A stretch of DNA of 61,250 bases from Conus ventricosus (lineage: Eukaryota; Mollusca; Gastropoda; Neogastropoda; Conidae): NCBI GenBank assembly GCA_018398815.1, contig CM031626.1, positions 36,815,956-36,877,205 on the forward strand. Direction: 5' to 3'. Below the pieces are notes generated by a model. That model ran no database searches. It was not told the DNA's origin and saw only the letters and a program-made list of their open reading frames with translations. This document shows, in pieces, positions 1-10,439 of the stretch. A program made the position numbers and the translations under genes. Each line of letters opens with the position of its first letter. The stretch's first letter is position 1.

Positions 1-135
1 CGTGCATGTGTACGTGCTCGCGCGCGTGCACACGTGTGTGTGTGTGTGCATGTGTGTGTGTGTGCGCACGCACCTGCATGCGTGCGTGCATGCGTATGTG
101 TGTAAGAGTGTGTGCGTATGAGTGTGTGTTCGCGC

Positions 136-212
<77 letters not shown>

Positions 213-232
213 TGTGTGTGTGTATGGTTTGC
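1..232. repeat. GT-rich microsatellite
   Basis: Imperfect (GT)n tract with GC, AT and CG interruptions that becomes nearly pure from about 140 to 225. Cysteine/valine-rich open frames across it are translations of the repeat and not genes. Confidence 0.95.
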
Positions 233-299
233 TTGCATGCATGTGCCTAAGTTCCTGGTGGTTTGATGTGTATTTATTTGTGAAAAGAGCACATCAGTA

Positions 300-955
300 A
301 AAAAATATGGATCGTTTGTACAAGCATTAAAAATAACAAGGGTGGTGGGGTTGGGGTTGACGTCTTGTGTCTTAGCCTACCTAGTCTTGGAAACGAGCAA
401 CATGCATGCGTGTAGTTAATGGAGAACACAGGGTGACTGGTTTGTCACCTGCAGGGACGGCAGTTGGATCACAGGACAGACTGGTCGACGATGTCGCAGG
501 AGAGGTGTTGGCGAGGGTGCATTCCTATCTTTTCTATTGAACAATGACACTGGAGATGTCAAAAACAAATGTGTAGAGCAACCGGCCTGTGTGAGCCTTA
601 GAAAACCACTGAGAGAAATGGACATCATTGATAGTTTCAGCTTTCCTTGGCGGCGGTAGAGCGTAACGTCTGTGAGACAGCCGGGACACCCAGCTGTTTT
701 CATGTGTATTTGCTGATTGTGGCCTCCATTGACACACTGTGCTTGTGCTGATACTGTATATAAACAGAGGGTAAAAGAGCTTCGGGATCAGCATGCGCTG
801 CAGACACCATACCTTGTATTCACCAGGGAGGCCACACGCTGGTCGACTGTGTATATGTATCTTAGATCTGATAAAAAGCTGTTCTGCACAATTCGTAGCT
901 GCTGTCAAAAATTTACGTCACTGACAATGCTTGAGCTGACTGTTGACATCTTTTG
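300..955. other. No recognisable gene
   Basis: Complex sequence. The longest open frames, of 80 to 124 codons on both strands, overlap one another and show no domain, signal peptide or composition typical of a protein. I see no RNA gene or repeat boundary here. Confidence 0.5.
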
Positions 956-957
956 AC

Positions 958-1620
958 CTCCCTTGCATCCTTAAAGGATCCTCTAGCGAAGGCTCAAAGA
1001 TTGTCCCCTACATTTTACACTGTTTATATAATGGTTTAAGTTTTTCAGCAATTTATTTCCTGACCACTGTCTATCCTTAAAGGATCCTCAAGTGAAGGCT
1101 CAAAGACTATCCCCTGCAGTTTATGCTCTTTATATAATGATTTTAGTTTTTCAGCAACGTATTTCCTGACCACTATGCATTCTTAAATGATCCTCAAGCG
1201 AAGGTTCAAAGATTGTCCACTACGTTTTACGCTGTTTATACAATGATTTTAGTTTTTCAGCAATTATTTCCTGACCACACTTTCTTTGTGTTTTACTTTT
1301 CTACCCTTGACTGGCTGCTTTGGGTTGCTATTGGATTCCATTGTTGACCTCTTCGTGATGAGAATACCACAGAATTATAGACTGTGGTATATCTCCATTT
1401 GATGCCAAGGGAGCACACACGCAATCAGCCATGCTTCCCTGATGAGTCCGATCCCGCGGACGAAAGGCCTCGGAGCAAGGACGACATGAATGGTTCTGTC
1501 TTCAAGATGAGTTAGAGGGGTTCCCCCATATGCTTCTGGTGAAGAAGTCTATATCTTTATTTACCTACTTTTCTGTTTTTGTCTTCTCTCTCCCCCTCCC
1601 TCTCCTCTTTTTATTGTTTG
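958..1620 (+). mobile_element. Hammerhead-bearing retroelement, copy 1
   Basis: Starts with three head-to-tail copies of a segment of about 105-115 bp (near 967, 1072 and 1180), each carrying GGATCCTC-like and GGCTCAAAGA words. A unique stretch follows, then a hammerhead ribozyme core at 1439-1475 and a tail with a pyrimidine-rich end. Segments on both sides of the ribozyme recur at 11515-12155, where the 110-bp segment is present only once. The layout matches the non-coding pLTR-like units of PLEs or small retrozymes known to carry hammerheads. No protein is encoded. Confidence 0.7.
1430..1482 (+). ncRNA. Hammerhead ribozyme, minimal type I (copy 1)
   Basis: The core CUGAUGA (1439-1445) is followed by a 4-bp stem II (GUCC/GGAC) with a GAUCCCGC loop, then C-GAAA (1461-1465). 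Stem III is reduced to one A-U pair closing a GGCC tetraloop, giving the predicted cleavage after UC at 1471. Stem I pairs CUCC-like bases before the core with GGAG after the cleavage site, here weakened to UUCC/GGAG. All core positions are intact. The short stem III is typical of hammerheads described in PLEs; the self-complementary GGCC loop may allow dimerisation (inference). Confidence 0.85.
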
Positions 1621-1704
1621 TTGTTGTTGTTATTTTTGCCAAATAATGGATGTAATAACGGAAGATTTGTTAGTCTACATTAGCTTTCCTTCACTACTGA
1701 ATTG

Positions 1705-1706
<2 letters not shown>

Positions 1707-1742
<36 letters not shown>

Positions 1743-1750
1743 ATATAATG

Positions 1751-1782
<32 letters not shown>

Positions 1783-1800
1783 AATATATGTATATATGTT
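1707..1800. repeat. (CA)n followed by (TA)n
   Basis: About 16 CA units at 1709-1740, then a TATATATG-type AT tract to about 1797. Confidence 0.95.
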
Positions 1801-2444
1801 GTAGTCCATATGGTGAAAACATAACTATGATTGAGTTCTTAATCTTTTTCACATTCCTAAACAGCCTAAAATTGGTTTAGACCATTTGAGCAATGGTACT
1901 TTCTTTAAACAAATAGTTACCTCGTATTATGTGAAAATGATAAGATCGAATTTTATACCTGTCAAACAGGAGTTCAATGCACCGCAATGAACAGAAAGAA
2001 AACTATTTCTGCCTGATACCCTGAGAAAGCCAAGGAACTACAAATAATCAAAACAAATGTACCCTTTCAATCTAAAACGAAGGGGGGTGCGTTAAAAAAA
2101 GGGGGGGGGGGGTATTTTGTGATGTATATATTTCTTTACACATTGTCATTCCGCCTAAATTTGATCCTCCACACACATGAAAAAAATCTCTTCCTATACT
2201 ACTTCATGGCCAAGCCGCCTGAATGATAAAATACCACCACCCGACGATATTATTAACGTTTTATGGAGATTGCATTAGAACCGGCGATGCCACGTCTTGA
2301 TAAAAAAGAAGAAAAAATTCTAAAAAAGAGGAGGGAAAAAATAGACTAACGGGAAACTTATTGTCGGTTAAGAAAGGGAGTGAAGGACGAAGAAAGACTC
2401 TATTGTTGTTTTTTCTCCCGGATTTTTTTTCCATTTCACATCCT

Positions 2445-2475
<31 letters not shown>

Positions 2476-2590
2476 CATCTTTTCTTTTTTCCTCCCTCCT
2501 TTTTTTCCCCATCCAACTGCTCAAAACGTGGTGGCCAATGAACGCTACAGTAAAATGATGAAAGTTCTGAACGCACACGGTATCTGAGTG
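1800..2590. other. Intergenic or intronic, with long poly-C
   Basis: AT-rich sequence with a G run near 2101-2112 and a run of about 28 C residues at 2444-2472. I see no gene. It may be intron sequence upstream of the exon at 2641. Confidence 0.5.
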
Positions 2591-2640
2591 GGTCAGTGTC
2601 AGGGAGTGTGATTCTACTGTCTACATTTTTCTTCCTTAAG

Positions 2641-3267
2641 GCTGCAGCGGTTGATGACAGCGATTTTAGCAGCGAGGTACAGATGGAGACCCAGCGGGTG
2701 ACGTTGAGTTGTCGATGTAACGTCAGTGTGAACAAATGTCCACGCTGCACTATGAAAATCCAGGAAGTGTACATCAAGCCGGTCGTGCGGATAGCCACGG
2801 CCTTGACAGTCGCTGAACTGTCCAGTACCCCAACACGAACATCGGGAGGATATGTCAGAAACAGTACCTATGGATTCACACTCAACCAAAGTTACTCTGG
2901 AGTCAGCCATTCTGCCGGAGTTACATTTGAGTGTATCACACACGGACTGGACTCTTCCTATCATGCCAAAGACCACGACTACCTCTTGGCGATGAACTTT
3001 TCGGATTACTACAATGCAAACATTTCCAATTCAAACTTTTTGACGGCTGTCACAGCAAACACCACAGCTACGGTTTTAACCAGATATGTCACACCCAAAG
3101 AAGAAGTTACAACCGTTAATACAGTAGGCAAAATATCTACTACCGGACCAACTAAAGTTCTTGTTGTACTCTTTTACCTCAAAATCTCAACTCTTTTGCC
3201 CTTTCTGATGTTCTTTTGCCTAACTCTTTTGTCCCTTTTGATCTGCCTTTGCTTGTTGTGGCGTTAA
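2641..3267 (+). CDS. Terminal exon of a putative membrane glycoprotein
   Basis: An open frame runs from 2596 to the stop at 3265-3267. I place the exon start at 2641 because a pyrimidine-rich tract ending in TTCCTTAAG at 2625-2640 looks like a splice acceptor. The product is about 200 residues with cysteines CRCNVSVNKCPRC near its start and several N-glycosylation sequons (NVS, NST, NQS, NFS, NIS, NTT). It ends in a roughly 25-residue hydrophobic segment (LLPFLMFFCLTLLSLLICLC) and a short basic tail, so a type I or tail-anchored surface protein is likely. A poly(A) signal follows closely, supporting a real 3' end. No known domain is recognised and upstream exons are not visible. Confidence 0.55.
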   Translation, partial: AAAVDDSDFSSEVQMETQRVTLSCRCNVSVNKCPRCTMKIQEVYIKPVVRIATALTVAELSSTPTRTSGGYVRNSTYGFTLNQSYSGVSHSAGVTFECITHGLDSSYHAKDHDYLLAMNFSDYYNANISNSNFLTAVTANTTATVLTRYVTPKEEVTTVNTVGKISTTGPTKVLVVLFYLKISTLLPFLMFFCLTLLSLLICLCLLWR

Positions 3268-3280
3268 GTATTTTTGGGGC

Positions 3281-3286
3281 TAATAA
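3281..3286 (+). terminator. Poly(A) signal AATAAA
   Basis: Canonical AATAAA 14 bases after the stop codon of the glycoprotein-like exon. A second AATAAA lies near 3333. Confidence 0.6.
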
Positions 3287-3366
3287 ATCTATGAGAGAAC
3301 ACGAAGTAATGTGGGTCAGTTGTTACATTTATTAATAAAGGTTAGTTGCAATCGGATCAGTAGTCC

Positions 3367-3374
3367 TATATAAA
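3367..3374 (+). promoter_or_regulatory. Candidate TATA box
   Basis: TATATAAA followed by a GC-richer stretch, about 220 bases before the first ATG of the interrupted frame at 3590. A cap site near 3395-3400 would fit. Only the motif and its position support this. Confidence 0.35.
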
Positions 3375-3484
3375 CGGGGGCCATATTGTCACCAGTCAGC
3401 CAGCACTTCGGCCCAACGCCGCTTCCACCGGGCCAACAAAAGGTTTCCCACTAGGTAACGATGAAAGGAGTCGCCCCCACCACC

Positions 3485-3605
3485 GTGAACTGCAGCGGGA
3501 GGCTAATGTGGCGGTAGTTATCGGTGATTGGGCATCTTGGACCCACCCTGAACTGCAGCGGGAGGCTAATGTGGCGGTAGTTATCGTAATTGGGGCATCT
3601 TGGAC
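3485..3605. repeat. Two-copy direct repeat, about 58 bp, period 63
   Basis: The block containing GAACTGCAGCGGGAGGCTAA occurs at 3487 and again at 3550, with near-identical flanks ending GGCATCTTGGAC. It lies in the presumed 5' UTR or first exon before the frame at 3590. Confidence 0.85.
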
Positions 3606-3850
3606 ACGGAAGAAAGAGCCATAATGTGGGATCAGTTTGGTCAAAATTCGAACCTGCTAATACGCCTCATGCAAGAACCAACAATAAGCAGCGTTTCCAA
3701 ATCGCTGTCGAAGATGGAAAAAGTGAAGATGTAAAAACTGTCCTTGTTTCTTTCAGCGCGAATGCTTGTTTTTGTGATAGTATTTTGACGAATCGCTGGC
3801 GACAGCTCATCAACCAACTGAAGTCCACCTTTTCTAACGTCACTAAGATT

Positions 3851-4629
3851 GGAAATGAAATGAGGCAGGGAACAGTAAACAATAAACAGTAAACAAGTGG
3901 GGTAACTTTTGCTCCCATAAGAAAACCTAACAGAGAGTAACTTTTATTCAAGACTGGCACAGCCTTTTAAACTTGAATAAACTCAGACAAATACATGGAC
4001 GAACAATCTAATAGTGGGTGAAAAAACAAGCGCAGGCCAACAACTGAACTGTCTTCATAGTAATGATTTGGCAAAGATTTGGACTTAAGGAGGGGGGGGG
4101 GGGGATTGAAGATGGAGAAACTGGGAACATGAAATTAAGAAAATATATTACAGATATGAAAACTCTTCACTAGCTGCATAAGGGAACCATCACAATCATT
4201 TTTGAAGGCAGATGCATTTGTATTGCCTGCTCCCAGCCGTGTCTCCCTGATGAGTTCCGACGCAGCGGACGAAAGGCCTCGGAGCAGGCAATACAAATGC
4301 ATCTGCCTTCAAAAGGGATTGTGATGGTTCCCTTATGCAGCTAGTGAAGAGGGTTTCACATCTGTATTATATTTTCTTAATTTCATGTTCCCAGTTTCTC
4401 CATCTTCAAACCTCCCCCCCCCCCCTCCTTAAGTCCAAATCTTTGCCAAGTCATTACTATGAAGACAGTTCAGTTATTGGCCTGCGCTTGTTTTTTCACC
4501 CACTATTAGATTGTTCGTCTATGTATTTGTCTGACTTTATTCAAGTTTAAAAGGCTGTGCCAGTCTGGAATAAAAGTTACTCTCTGTTAGGTTTTCTTAT
4601 GGGAACAAAAGTTGCCCCACTTGTTTACT
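3851..4629. mobile_element. Hammerhead element, foldback (inverted dimer) copy 2
   Basis: The left arm (about 3851-4236) is the reverse complement of the right arm (about 4280-4629), with a hammerhead ribozyme at the centre (4236-4290). Both arms match the single-arm tails downstream of the ribozymes at 11090-11440 and 11830-12155. The left arm carries about 45 bp more at its outer end than the right arm. A 12-bp duplication GTCACTAAGATT directly flanks the element, which makes the boundaries unusually clear. Insertion of an inverted dimer, or template switching during target-primed reverse transcription, would give this shape. Confidence 0.85.
4236..4290 (+). ncRNA. Hammerhead ribozyme, minimal type I (copy 2)
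   Basis: CUGAUGA at 4247-4253, a stem II with GGAC on its 3' side, C-GAAA at 4270-4274, then GGCCUC with predicted cleavage after 4280. Stem I has a perfect CUCC/GGAG inner helix and an outer helix using GCC/GGC. It sits at the loop of the large palindrome. The core looks catalytically intact. Confidence 0.85.
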
Positions 4630-4869
4630 GTCACTAAGATTATCTTTGGTACAGTACTGTATCCCTTTTACGGAGGTGTTCTGAAAAACAGGGTGACGAT
4701 TTCCGACACGAATCTGAAGAAGGTCGTTAACGAAATGCGCCAGAAGGAAAATGAGGATGTCATTATCTGAGTGATCAATCTCACAAAAATCACCAGATGG
4801 TTCACAGACAAAAGACCCATGAGAACGATGTACCGAGATGCTCTGTATCCCAACACAAAATGCGGCTGA

Positions 4870-5900
4870 AGTGTTCTCTGGGATCGTAGTAGACTACCTA
4901 TAAGCAGACAGCATTTGGGCGGGGGTGGGTAAATACGCGTGTTTTCTTTTCTTTCTTATTACCAGCCATTTGCCATGTACTTCAATTGGAAGACACGCTC
5001 TTCGTGGAATGAACTGTGTTTTTTAAATATATTCTTTGTTCGGTGGTCGTTCGGCTTTTTTTCCTCCCCCCATCATTTTAACACATTTCAAACGTTTGAT
5101 TTTGTACATTATTTGCGTTACATCGTTCATGCGCATTCCTTGCGATTTACGTTGACTCCCAAGAGTCTTAATGATAAAATCTTGTTCATCTGGCTTCTTG
5201 GGTCAAAACCTAGTGAGGAGGAGGAATGCACCAGCAGTGCAATGGTTATAATCTAGGACAGAAAATTACCCCGACAGACTTTTGCCTTAACCGGGACACG
5301 ATTCTTTTTTTGTTGTTATGTGTTAGGTCATCATTAAGAAACAGCCACGTTCTTGTTAAGAATGGATGTGTAACAGACAGTAATTGTTGGTGCAGTGGTG
5401 TTTCGATGGTGGAGAAAACATTGCAGTTATTCAGTTTGTGCAAAAGTTCAAAACCCACAGTGGCACGAGTCTCACCACCTTGAGTCAGGTCAGGAAAATC
5501 CTCCGTTCTCCCCGCTGCTGGTAAAATGTAGCCCAGTACTACCTGCCGCATTCCTAAGGCCCACTGTAAGCCTGAGAAGGCAGCTCGTCTAGGGAAGGAA
5601 AAACCCCTGACTCCAAACCTCCCGTTTGCTAACTCTTTACTGAGAGAAAAAGAAAAGAAAAGGAGTTCTTTATAATTTAGATCTTTCTGAGAAAAAAAAA
5701 GGAAAAAATCCAATTTTATGATAACAACAGCAGCATACATTTTAAGGTAGTTGGGAGGAGCTTTTTTTGTATAAAAAAGTATAATTTCTTGGATGTGATC
5801 TCAGAAAACGTTATATTTCTCTGAGTCTGCAAACACAATATTCCGCTTTGTAATTATTTGGTCCAGCTTCATACGTCCCCAATCCGAGGATGCGAAGAGA
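4870..5900. other. No recognisable gene
   Basis: AT-rich sequence with scattered poly-T and poly-A. A 164-codon minus-strand frame at 5246-5740 has no recognisable domain and an unlikely composition, so it is not called. Confidence 0.45.
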
Positions 5901-5904
5901 GCAA

Positions 5905-6540
5905 ATATGTGAGCTTGCACTTTTTTAAAAACCAACAGGGCTGCTGCGGTGTGTGTGTATGTGTGTGTGTATGACACGCGACTAGACCTTTTTTTGTTTT
6001 TTTGAAAAGAAAGGCTAGTTTCTGCCATTACCAACACTCACCAGTACTTGGACAATGAAGGAAAATGGCTTGAGACTCCCCCCTCCCCCCTTTAGATATT
6101 TATACCACTACCTCTACAACCACTTCTGCTACTACTACTACTTAAAAAAAGGAAGGGGAGTATCTGTCAGCCTTAAAACAAAAAGAGATGAGTCGTCGGG
6201 GTGTCTTCTTCCTTAAAGGATTTCCGCCCTATATATGAGCTTGTGCTTTTTCCACTTTCATGACTGCTGCAGTGTGTGTGTGGATGATAAGCGACTGGAC
6301 CTTTTTTTTCCTTACTAACACGCACCAGTACTTGGACAACGAAGGAAAACGGCTTGAGACCCCCCCCCCCCCCCCACACACACTTTAGATATTTATACTA
6401 CTACTACTACTTACAGAAAAGGAAGGAAAGTGTCTGTCAGCCTTTGAAAAAAAAAGGTGAGTCGTCGGGGTGTTTTCTTCTTCAAAGGATCTCTGCCCTT
6501 GGATTTTTTTTCTTTGAGGAAATCGCTCATTTGGCGATTA
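5905..6540. repeat. Tandem duplication, unit about 310 bp
   Basis: Blocks in the same order occur twice: a GAGCTTG-CACTTTTT block, a GTGTGTG tract with GACTGGACC, a CCAGTACTTGGACAA block, a poly-C tract, TTTAGATATTTATA, a trinucleotide tract, and GAGTCGTCGGGGTGT. First copy about 5905-6225, second about 6226-6540. Homopolymer lengths differ between copies. Confidence 0.8.
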
Positions 6541-6721
6541 TCGGACTTATTATTCTGAAGATAACTCGGCTTTTTCAATCGCGGATATCACCTGCAGGCA
6601 GGGAAACTGCCCGCGGGATACTAGACCTTCCCGACCACTTGAAGCAAGTTGAACAGCCCGAACATTAGCGGCGCCTGTACCCACGTGGCTCAAGATAATC
6701 TTTTCCCTTACAGCAAGGGCA

Positions 6722-6795
6722 CTAGGGTCCACCTAGGTTCTAGCTAGCTCCAGCTTGGACAAACTGAATCTAGCCAGAACCTAGGTGGGCCCTAG
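6722..6795. repeat. Inverted repeat, about 24-bp arms
   Basis: Arms at 6722-6745 and 6772-6795 pair with only two or three mismatches around the core CCACCTAGGTTCT, with a 26-base loop. Additional CCTAGGTGGG words follow. It could be a structured RNA, a MITE remnant or a cruciform site; no function is assigned. Confidence 0.65.
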
Positions 6796-7135
6796 GTGGG
6801 TCCTAGGACCCTTGTTGTCTGGGTTGTTTTGTTTTTCTCGATACTTCCGCGTTTTAAACAGGATTGTGGGTTAAGTGATCACAACCCTACAATAAACTCT
6901 TACAGTCCAAAAAAGATAAAAAATCACCCAGCTCCCCCACCTTCCCCCTTCCGCCTCTCTGTTTCTTCGATACTGGGTGTGTAGTAGTCCAGGAAACTAA
7001 CTTCTCTCAGCTACAATAACTTAAAAAACAACCACCACAACAGTGGATTAATAGGTGTTGTATGAAAATGCCAAAAGTGTTACCTTTCGTGCCACCTCAG
7101 AACTGACAGGGACAACGGCAATTTTTCCGGACACC

Positions 7136-7612
7136 ATGGAGGAAATGGCCAGTGTGGTGGGTGCCTCCGATGAGGAGGAGTCTCATTTGGGTCTGGATAC
7201 GTTAACAGAGCTCGTGTTGCTGATGATCTTCGAGATGCTTCCACTGTCAGACCAGGCTTATCTGGGAAGTGCTTGTAAAAGGTTCAACTCTCTCGTGTAT
7301 TACCTCTCCATGTGGAGGGACATCAGCATCCGGACGACCCTAAAGGAAGGATACTCCATATTACATGGTTGTGTCGAAGCTGCTGGTCTGTGCAAAAGTG
7401 ACAAATTTATGATCAAGCAATTTGATAAGTATTTACAGAATGTCAATGTCTACATTCACCGTAGGTTTCTAAAAAAATCGCTTTTCGACATGCTGATAGA
7501 GCTCGTGCAGAAAAGAAACCTCAAAAGTTTGGTCTTTCTCTGGGCTCAAACTATCCAAGAACCAGTAGTCTCAACTGCTCGTGGTCAACGATCTCCTGGT
7601 GATAGTGACTGA
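7136..7612 (+). CDS. F-box protein
   Basis: The frame is open from 7055, but ATG 7136 sits in a strong Kozak context (CACCATGG) and is preferred, giving 158 residues. An F-box lies near residues 20-64, with LTELVLLMIFEMLPLSDQ, a following ACKRFNSL and a conserved W-R-D. F-box proteins are substrate adaptors of SCF ubiquitin ligases through Skp1 binding. The remaining roughly 90 residues are helical, with no LRR, WD or kelch repeats. The protein may continue in further exons, since the last 20 codons look less conserved. A CA microsatellite begins about 180 bases after the stop. Confidence 0.65.
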   Translation: MEEMASVVGASDEEESHLGLDTLTELVLLMIFEMLPLSDQAYLGSACKRFNSLVYYLSMWRDISIRTTLKEGYSILHGCVEAAGLCKSDKFMIKQFDKYLQNVNVYIHRRFLKKSLFDMLIELVQKRNLKSLVFLWAQTIQEPVVSTARGQRSPGDSD

Positions 7613-7789
7613 CTTTCTGTGCACACTCGATCCTACAACGACGGCCATCAAAATTGCATTTAGTTCTCAACAATGGAGGTGAAAGTTATGAGATGCCATC
7701 CACAAACCCGTTGGTGGAGAAATTCGGCCATCTTTTGACTATACAAAAAAGTTAGTTGCTGTGCCTCTGAACGTGCAAAGAGAGAAAAT

Positions 7790-7921
<132 letters not shown>

Positions 7922-8253
7922 ACACATACCACCGCACCAGCAGTCTTCGGTTGTGTCACCACGGGTCGGATGATGTCGTCTTCTTCCAACCCTGCTTCCA
8001 CATTTTTAACCTCTGATGGGAAGTGCTAAACGTTGATGATGGAAAAAGGTTTTGCACCTTCCTTTGAATTGACTTTGTTTTCATTTTGCTCAAACCTCGT
8101 AAATGAAACCATTAAAAGGGCAAAAAATAGACTAGCGGGGATGAGTGTAGGCAATATTCAGTGTGAAGATAGTGAAAGTAATGGTTCCATTATCTAAAAC
8201 GTCAGTTGCACCGGTTCTTGAATATGGCAATGCCAACGAATTTGAAAAAAAAA

Positions 8254-8256
<3 letters not shown>

Positions 8257-8349
<93 letters not shown>

Positions 8350-8360
8350 CACACACACAC
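8257..8360. repeat. (CA)n microsatellite
   Basis: About 50 CA units with one CGCA interruption at 8342. Confidence 0.98.
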
Positions 8361-8907
8361 AGTGATCCCTTCGAAGATGTTCAGTGAAGATTTAAAAAAA
8401 AGAAAAAGGTTAGTGGTTTGCAGAAGGATTTGTATGAAGAAAAGCTCCAGATAAATTTTTTTTAACCAAGTTTGGAATACAGGCGCCTACATGGCGAAAA
8501 CGATTGAAACTTATAACCTTACACGTGGATTTTATGACATTAACACCGCCACTGGTACACTATTTCGGTTGAATACAAAATCTACAACTAGTGGGCACCT
8601 GGATAATCTGACAACAACAACAAAGAAAATTACTAAAACTTCAAAGCAGCAAACTTTTTTTCACTAACAGAATTGTTGATACTCGGAATAACTTGCCAGT
8701 CAATGTTGTTGGAGCAGAAACTGTTAACACTTTCAAAAATTGTCTTGATAAACGCTGGATACACCTTACGTTTCGAACAAATATTGACTTGCATTTTTCA
8801 AACCACGTATGTGCTTTATAACAGTGCGAGAATAAGACCAAAATATTTCTGGCTAAAACCATAAATTATCCGTGTTGAGCAGGCTGAAAATGCCTAATAT
8901 GCCACCG

Positions 8908-9090
8908 ATATATGATATGATATGATATGATATGGTATGGTATGGTATGGTATGGTATGGTATGGTATGGTATGGTATGGTATGGTATGGTATGATATGA
9001 TATGATATATGATATGATATGATATGATATGATATGATATGAGATATGATATGAGATGATATGAGATGATATGATATGATATGATATGAG
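8908..9090. repeat. Pentanucleotide array (ATGAT)n-(ATGGT)n-(ATGAT)n
   Basis: A central block of about 13 TATGG units is flanked on both sides by TATGA units, with occasional GAGAT and ATATGAG interruptions on the right. Confidence 0.95.
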
Positions 9091-9407
9091 AGAAACGTAG
9101 CACACTCCCCGTCTTCTTCTCAGTTCAATCTTGTTGCAATAGCATGGTTCTCAAACTGACGTTCTTCTGTCGTTGTTTGCTGCAGCAAGTCCACAAGTAT
9201 CTACATTCAGTTTTGACGGTGGTACGTTTGCTGTATACTGCCTGGTGTTGCAATACATTTTCAGATCCGAGTGTGTTCAACCGACTCTAAGGCCTCCAGT
9301 TACCACCAGCACCGACAGTTTCACTTTTTTTGTGGTGGTAATAATGCCTTATAGCTCGTAAGACTGGCCAATGCTATAATAATGGTGATGATCTCCTCCT
9401 CCTCTTC

Positions 9408-9745
9408 TTCTTAATAACTCGAAAATACTGATGATGATGATGATGATGATGAGTGGTAGTCTTTTACTACTTTAAATTTTTTGTCCAATGGTGATTATTA
9501 GTAGCTTTCTTAATCTTATGATACGGGTTTTTTTTTTCTTTTTTTGAGATTGGTTGCGCATTTCCGGACTTATTATTATCTCTTCTTAATAACTCGAAAA
9601 TACGACCATGATGATGTTGAGTAATGGTCTTTTACTACTTTCAATTTTTAGTCCGATTCTGATAATTGGTAGCTTTCTTGTGATACGGTTTTTTTTCTTT
9701 TTTTGTTGTTGTTGAAATTGGTTACGCATTCCCGGACTTGTTATC
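9408..9745. repeat. Tandem duplication, unit about 170 bp
   Basis: Two copies (9408-9581 and 9582-9745) share TTAATAACTCGAAAATAC, GTCTTTTACTACTTT, GTAGCTTTCTT, GATACGG, a T tract, and a TTCCCGGACTT-type end. An ATG trinucleotide tract in the first copy is shortened in the second. Confidence 0.85.
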
Positions 9746-9961
9746 ATTATCATTCTTGGGCTTATTAACTAATAGTAGTATATATTGCCGGTACTCTCGG
9801 GAGCGGGTGGGGTTAGACTCGGTAGTTGTGGTCGTGGTCGGATCCTTGTTTAAAAAACTGAAGCAAAAGAAAGTTCGAAGAAAAAAAGAAAAGAAAAAAG
9901 AGGGTCTGATGATGAATAATAGCCTCGTCGTGGACCCGGACTGGCGAGGACGAACTTTAAT

Positions 9962-10432
9962 GGTCATAAACTCACACATGGCATTATACCTGAATCAACT
10001 TTGAAAACGAGTCTGAATCAACTTTAGGGGGAGAACTTCTGGGCCAGTCCCAGAAGTACCCCCTTGCATATTTCCTATACTAATGTGTTCAGGGTTGTTA
10101 TTTACTGGTCATAAACTTACACATGGACATTCTATCTGAATCAACATTGAAAACGAGTCTGAATCAACTTCAGGGGGAGTGCTTCTGGGCCGGTCCCAGA
10201 AGTATCCCCTTGCATATTTCCTTTACTAATGTGTTCAGGGTTGTTATTTACTGGTTATAAACTCATACATGGACATTTTACCTGAATCAACGTTGAAACC
10301 GAGTCTGAATCAACTTTCGGGGGAGTACTTCTGGGCCGGTCCCAGAAGTACCCCCTTGCACATTTCCTAATTCATTCTATCTGAATCGAATCTGAGTCAA
10401 CTTTAGGGGGAGTACTTCTGAGCCGGTCCAGA
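9962..10432. repeat. Minisatellite, about 3.3 copies of about 145 bp with an internal hairpin
   Basis: Each unit has CATAAAC-CACATGG, CTGAATCAAC twice, and a short palindrome of type CTTCTGGG-CCGGT-CCCAGAAG. Copies start near 9962, 10106 and 10253, with a truncated fourth near 10376. Confidence 0.85.
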
Positions 10433-10439
10433 AGATTGA

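Larger units (their letters stand above)
3590..4773 (+). pseudogene. Reading frame of unknown function split by a hammerhead foldback element
   Basis: The frame begins at ATG 3590 and is clean to 3850, then enters a mobile element (3851-4629). A 12-bp target duplication, GTCACTAAGATT, lies at 3839-3850 and 4630-4641. After the second copy the same codon phase continues without a stop to a TGA at about 4771, and past that TGA to another stop near 4866. Phase continuity across the insertion argues that this was coding. The protein is basic and soluble-looking, and I recognise no domain. The upstream TATA-like box and lack of obvious splice sites suggest a compact gene, now inactivated. Confidence 0.5.

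Noticed and set aside
6..300. Cys/Val-rich open frames in the GT repeat
   Set aside because: Direct translation of a microsatellite; no unique sequence.
534..908. 124-codon minus frame
   Set aside because: No domain, overlaps other frames, composition not protein-like, no flanking signals.
5246..5740. 164-codon minus frame
   Set aside because: Low-complexity start, no motif, no similarity that I recognise.
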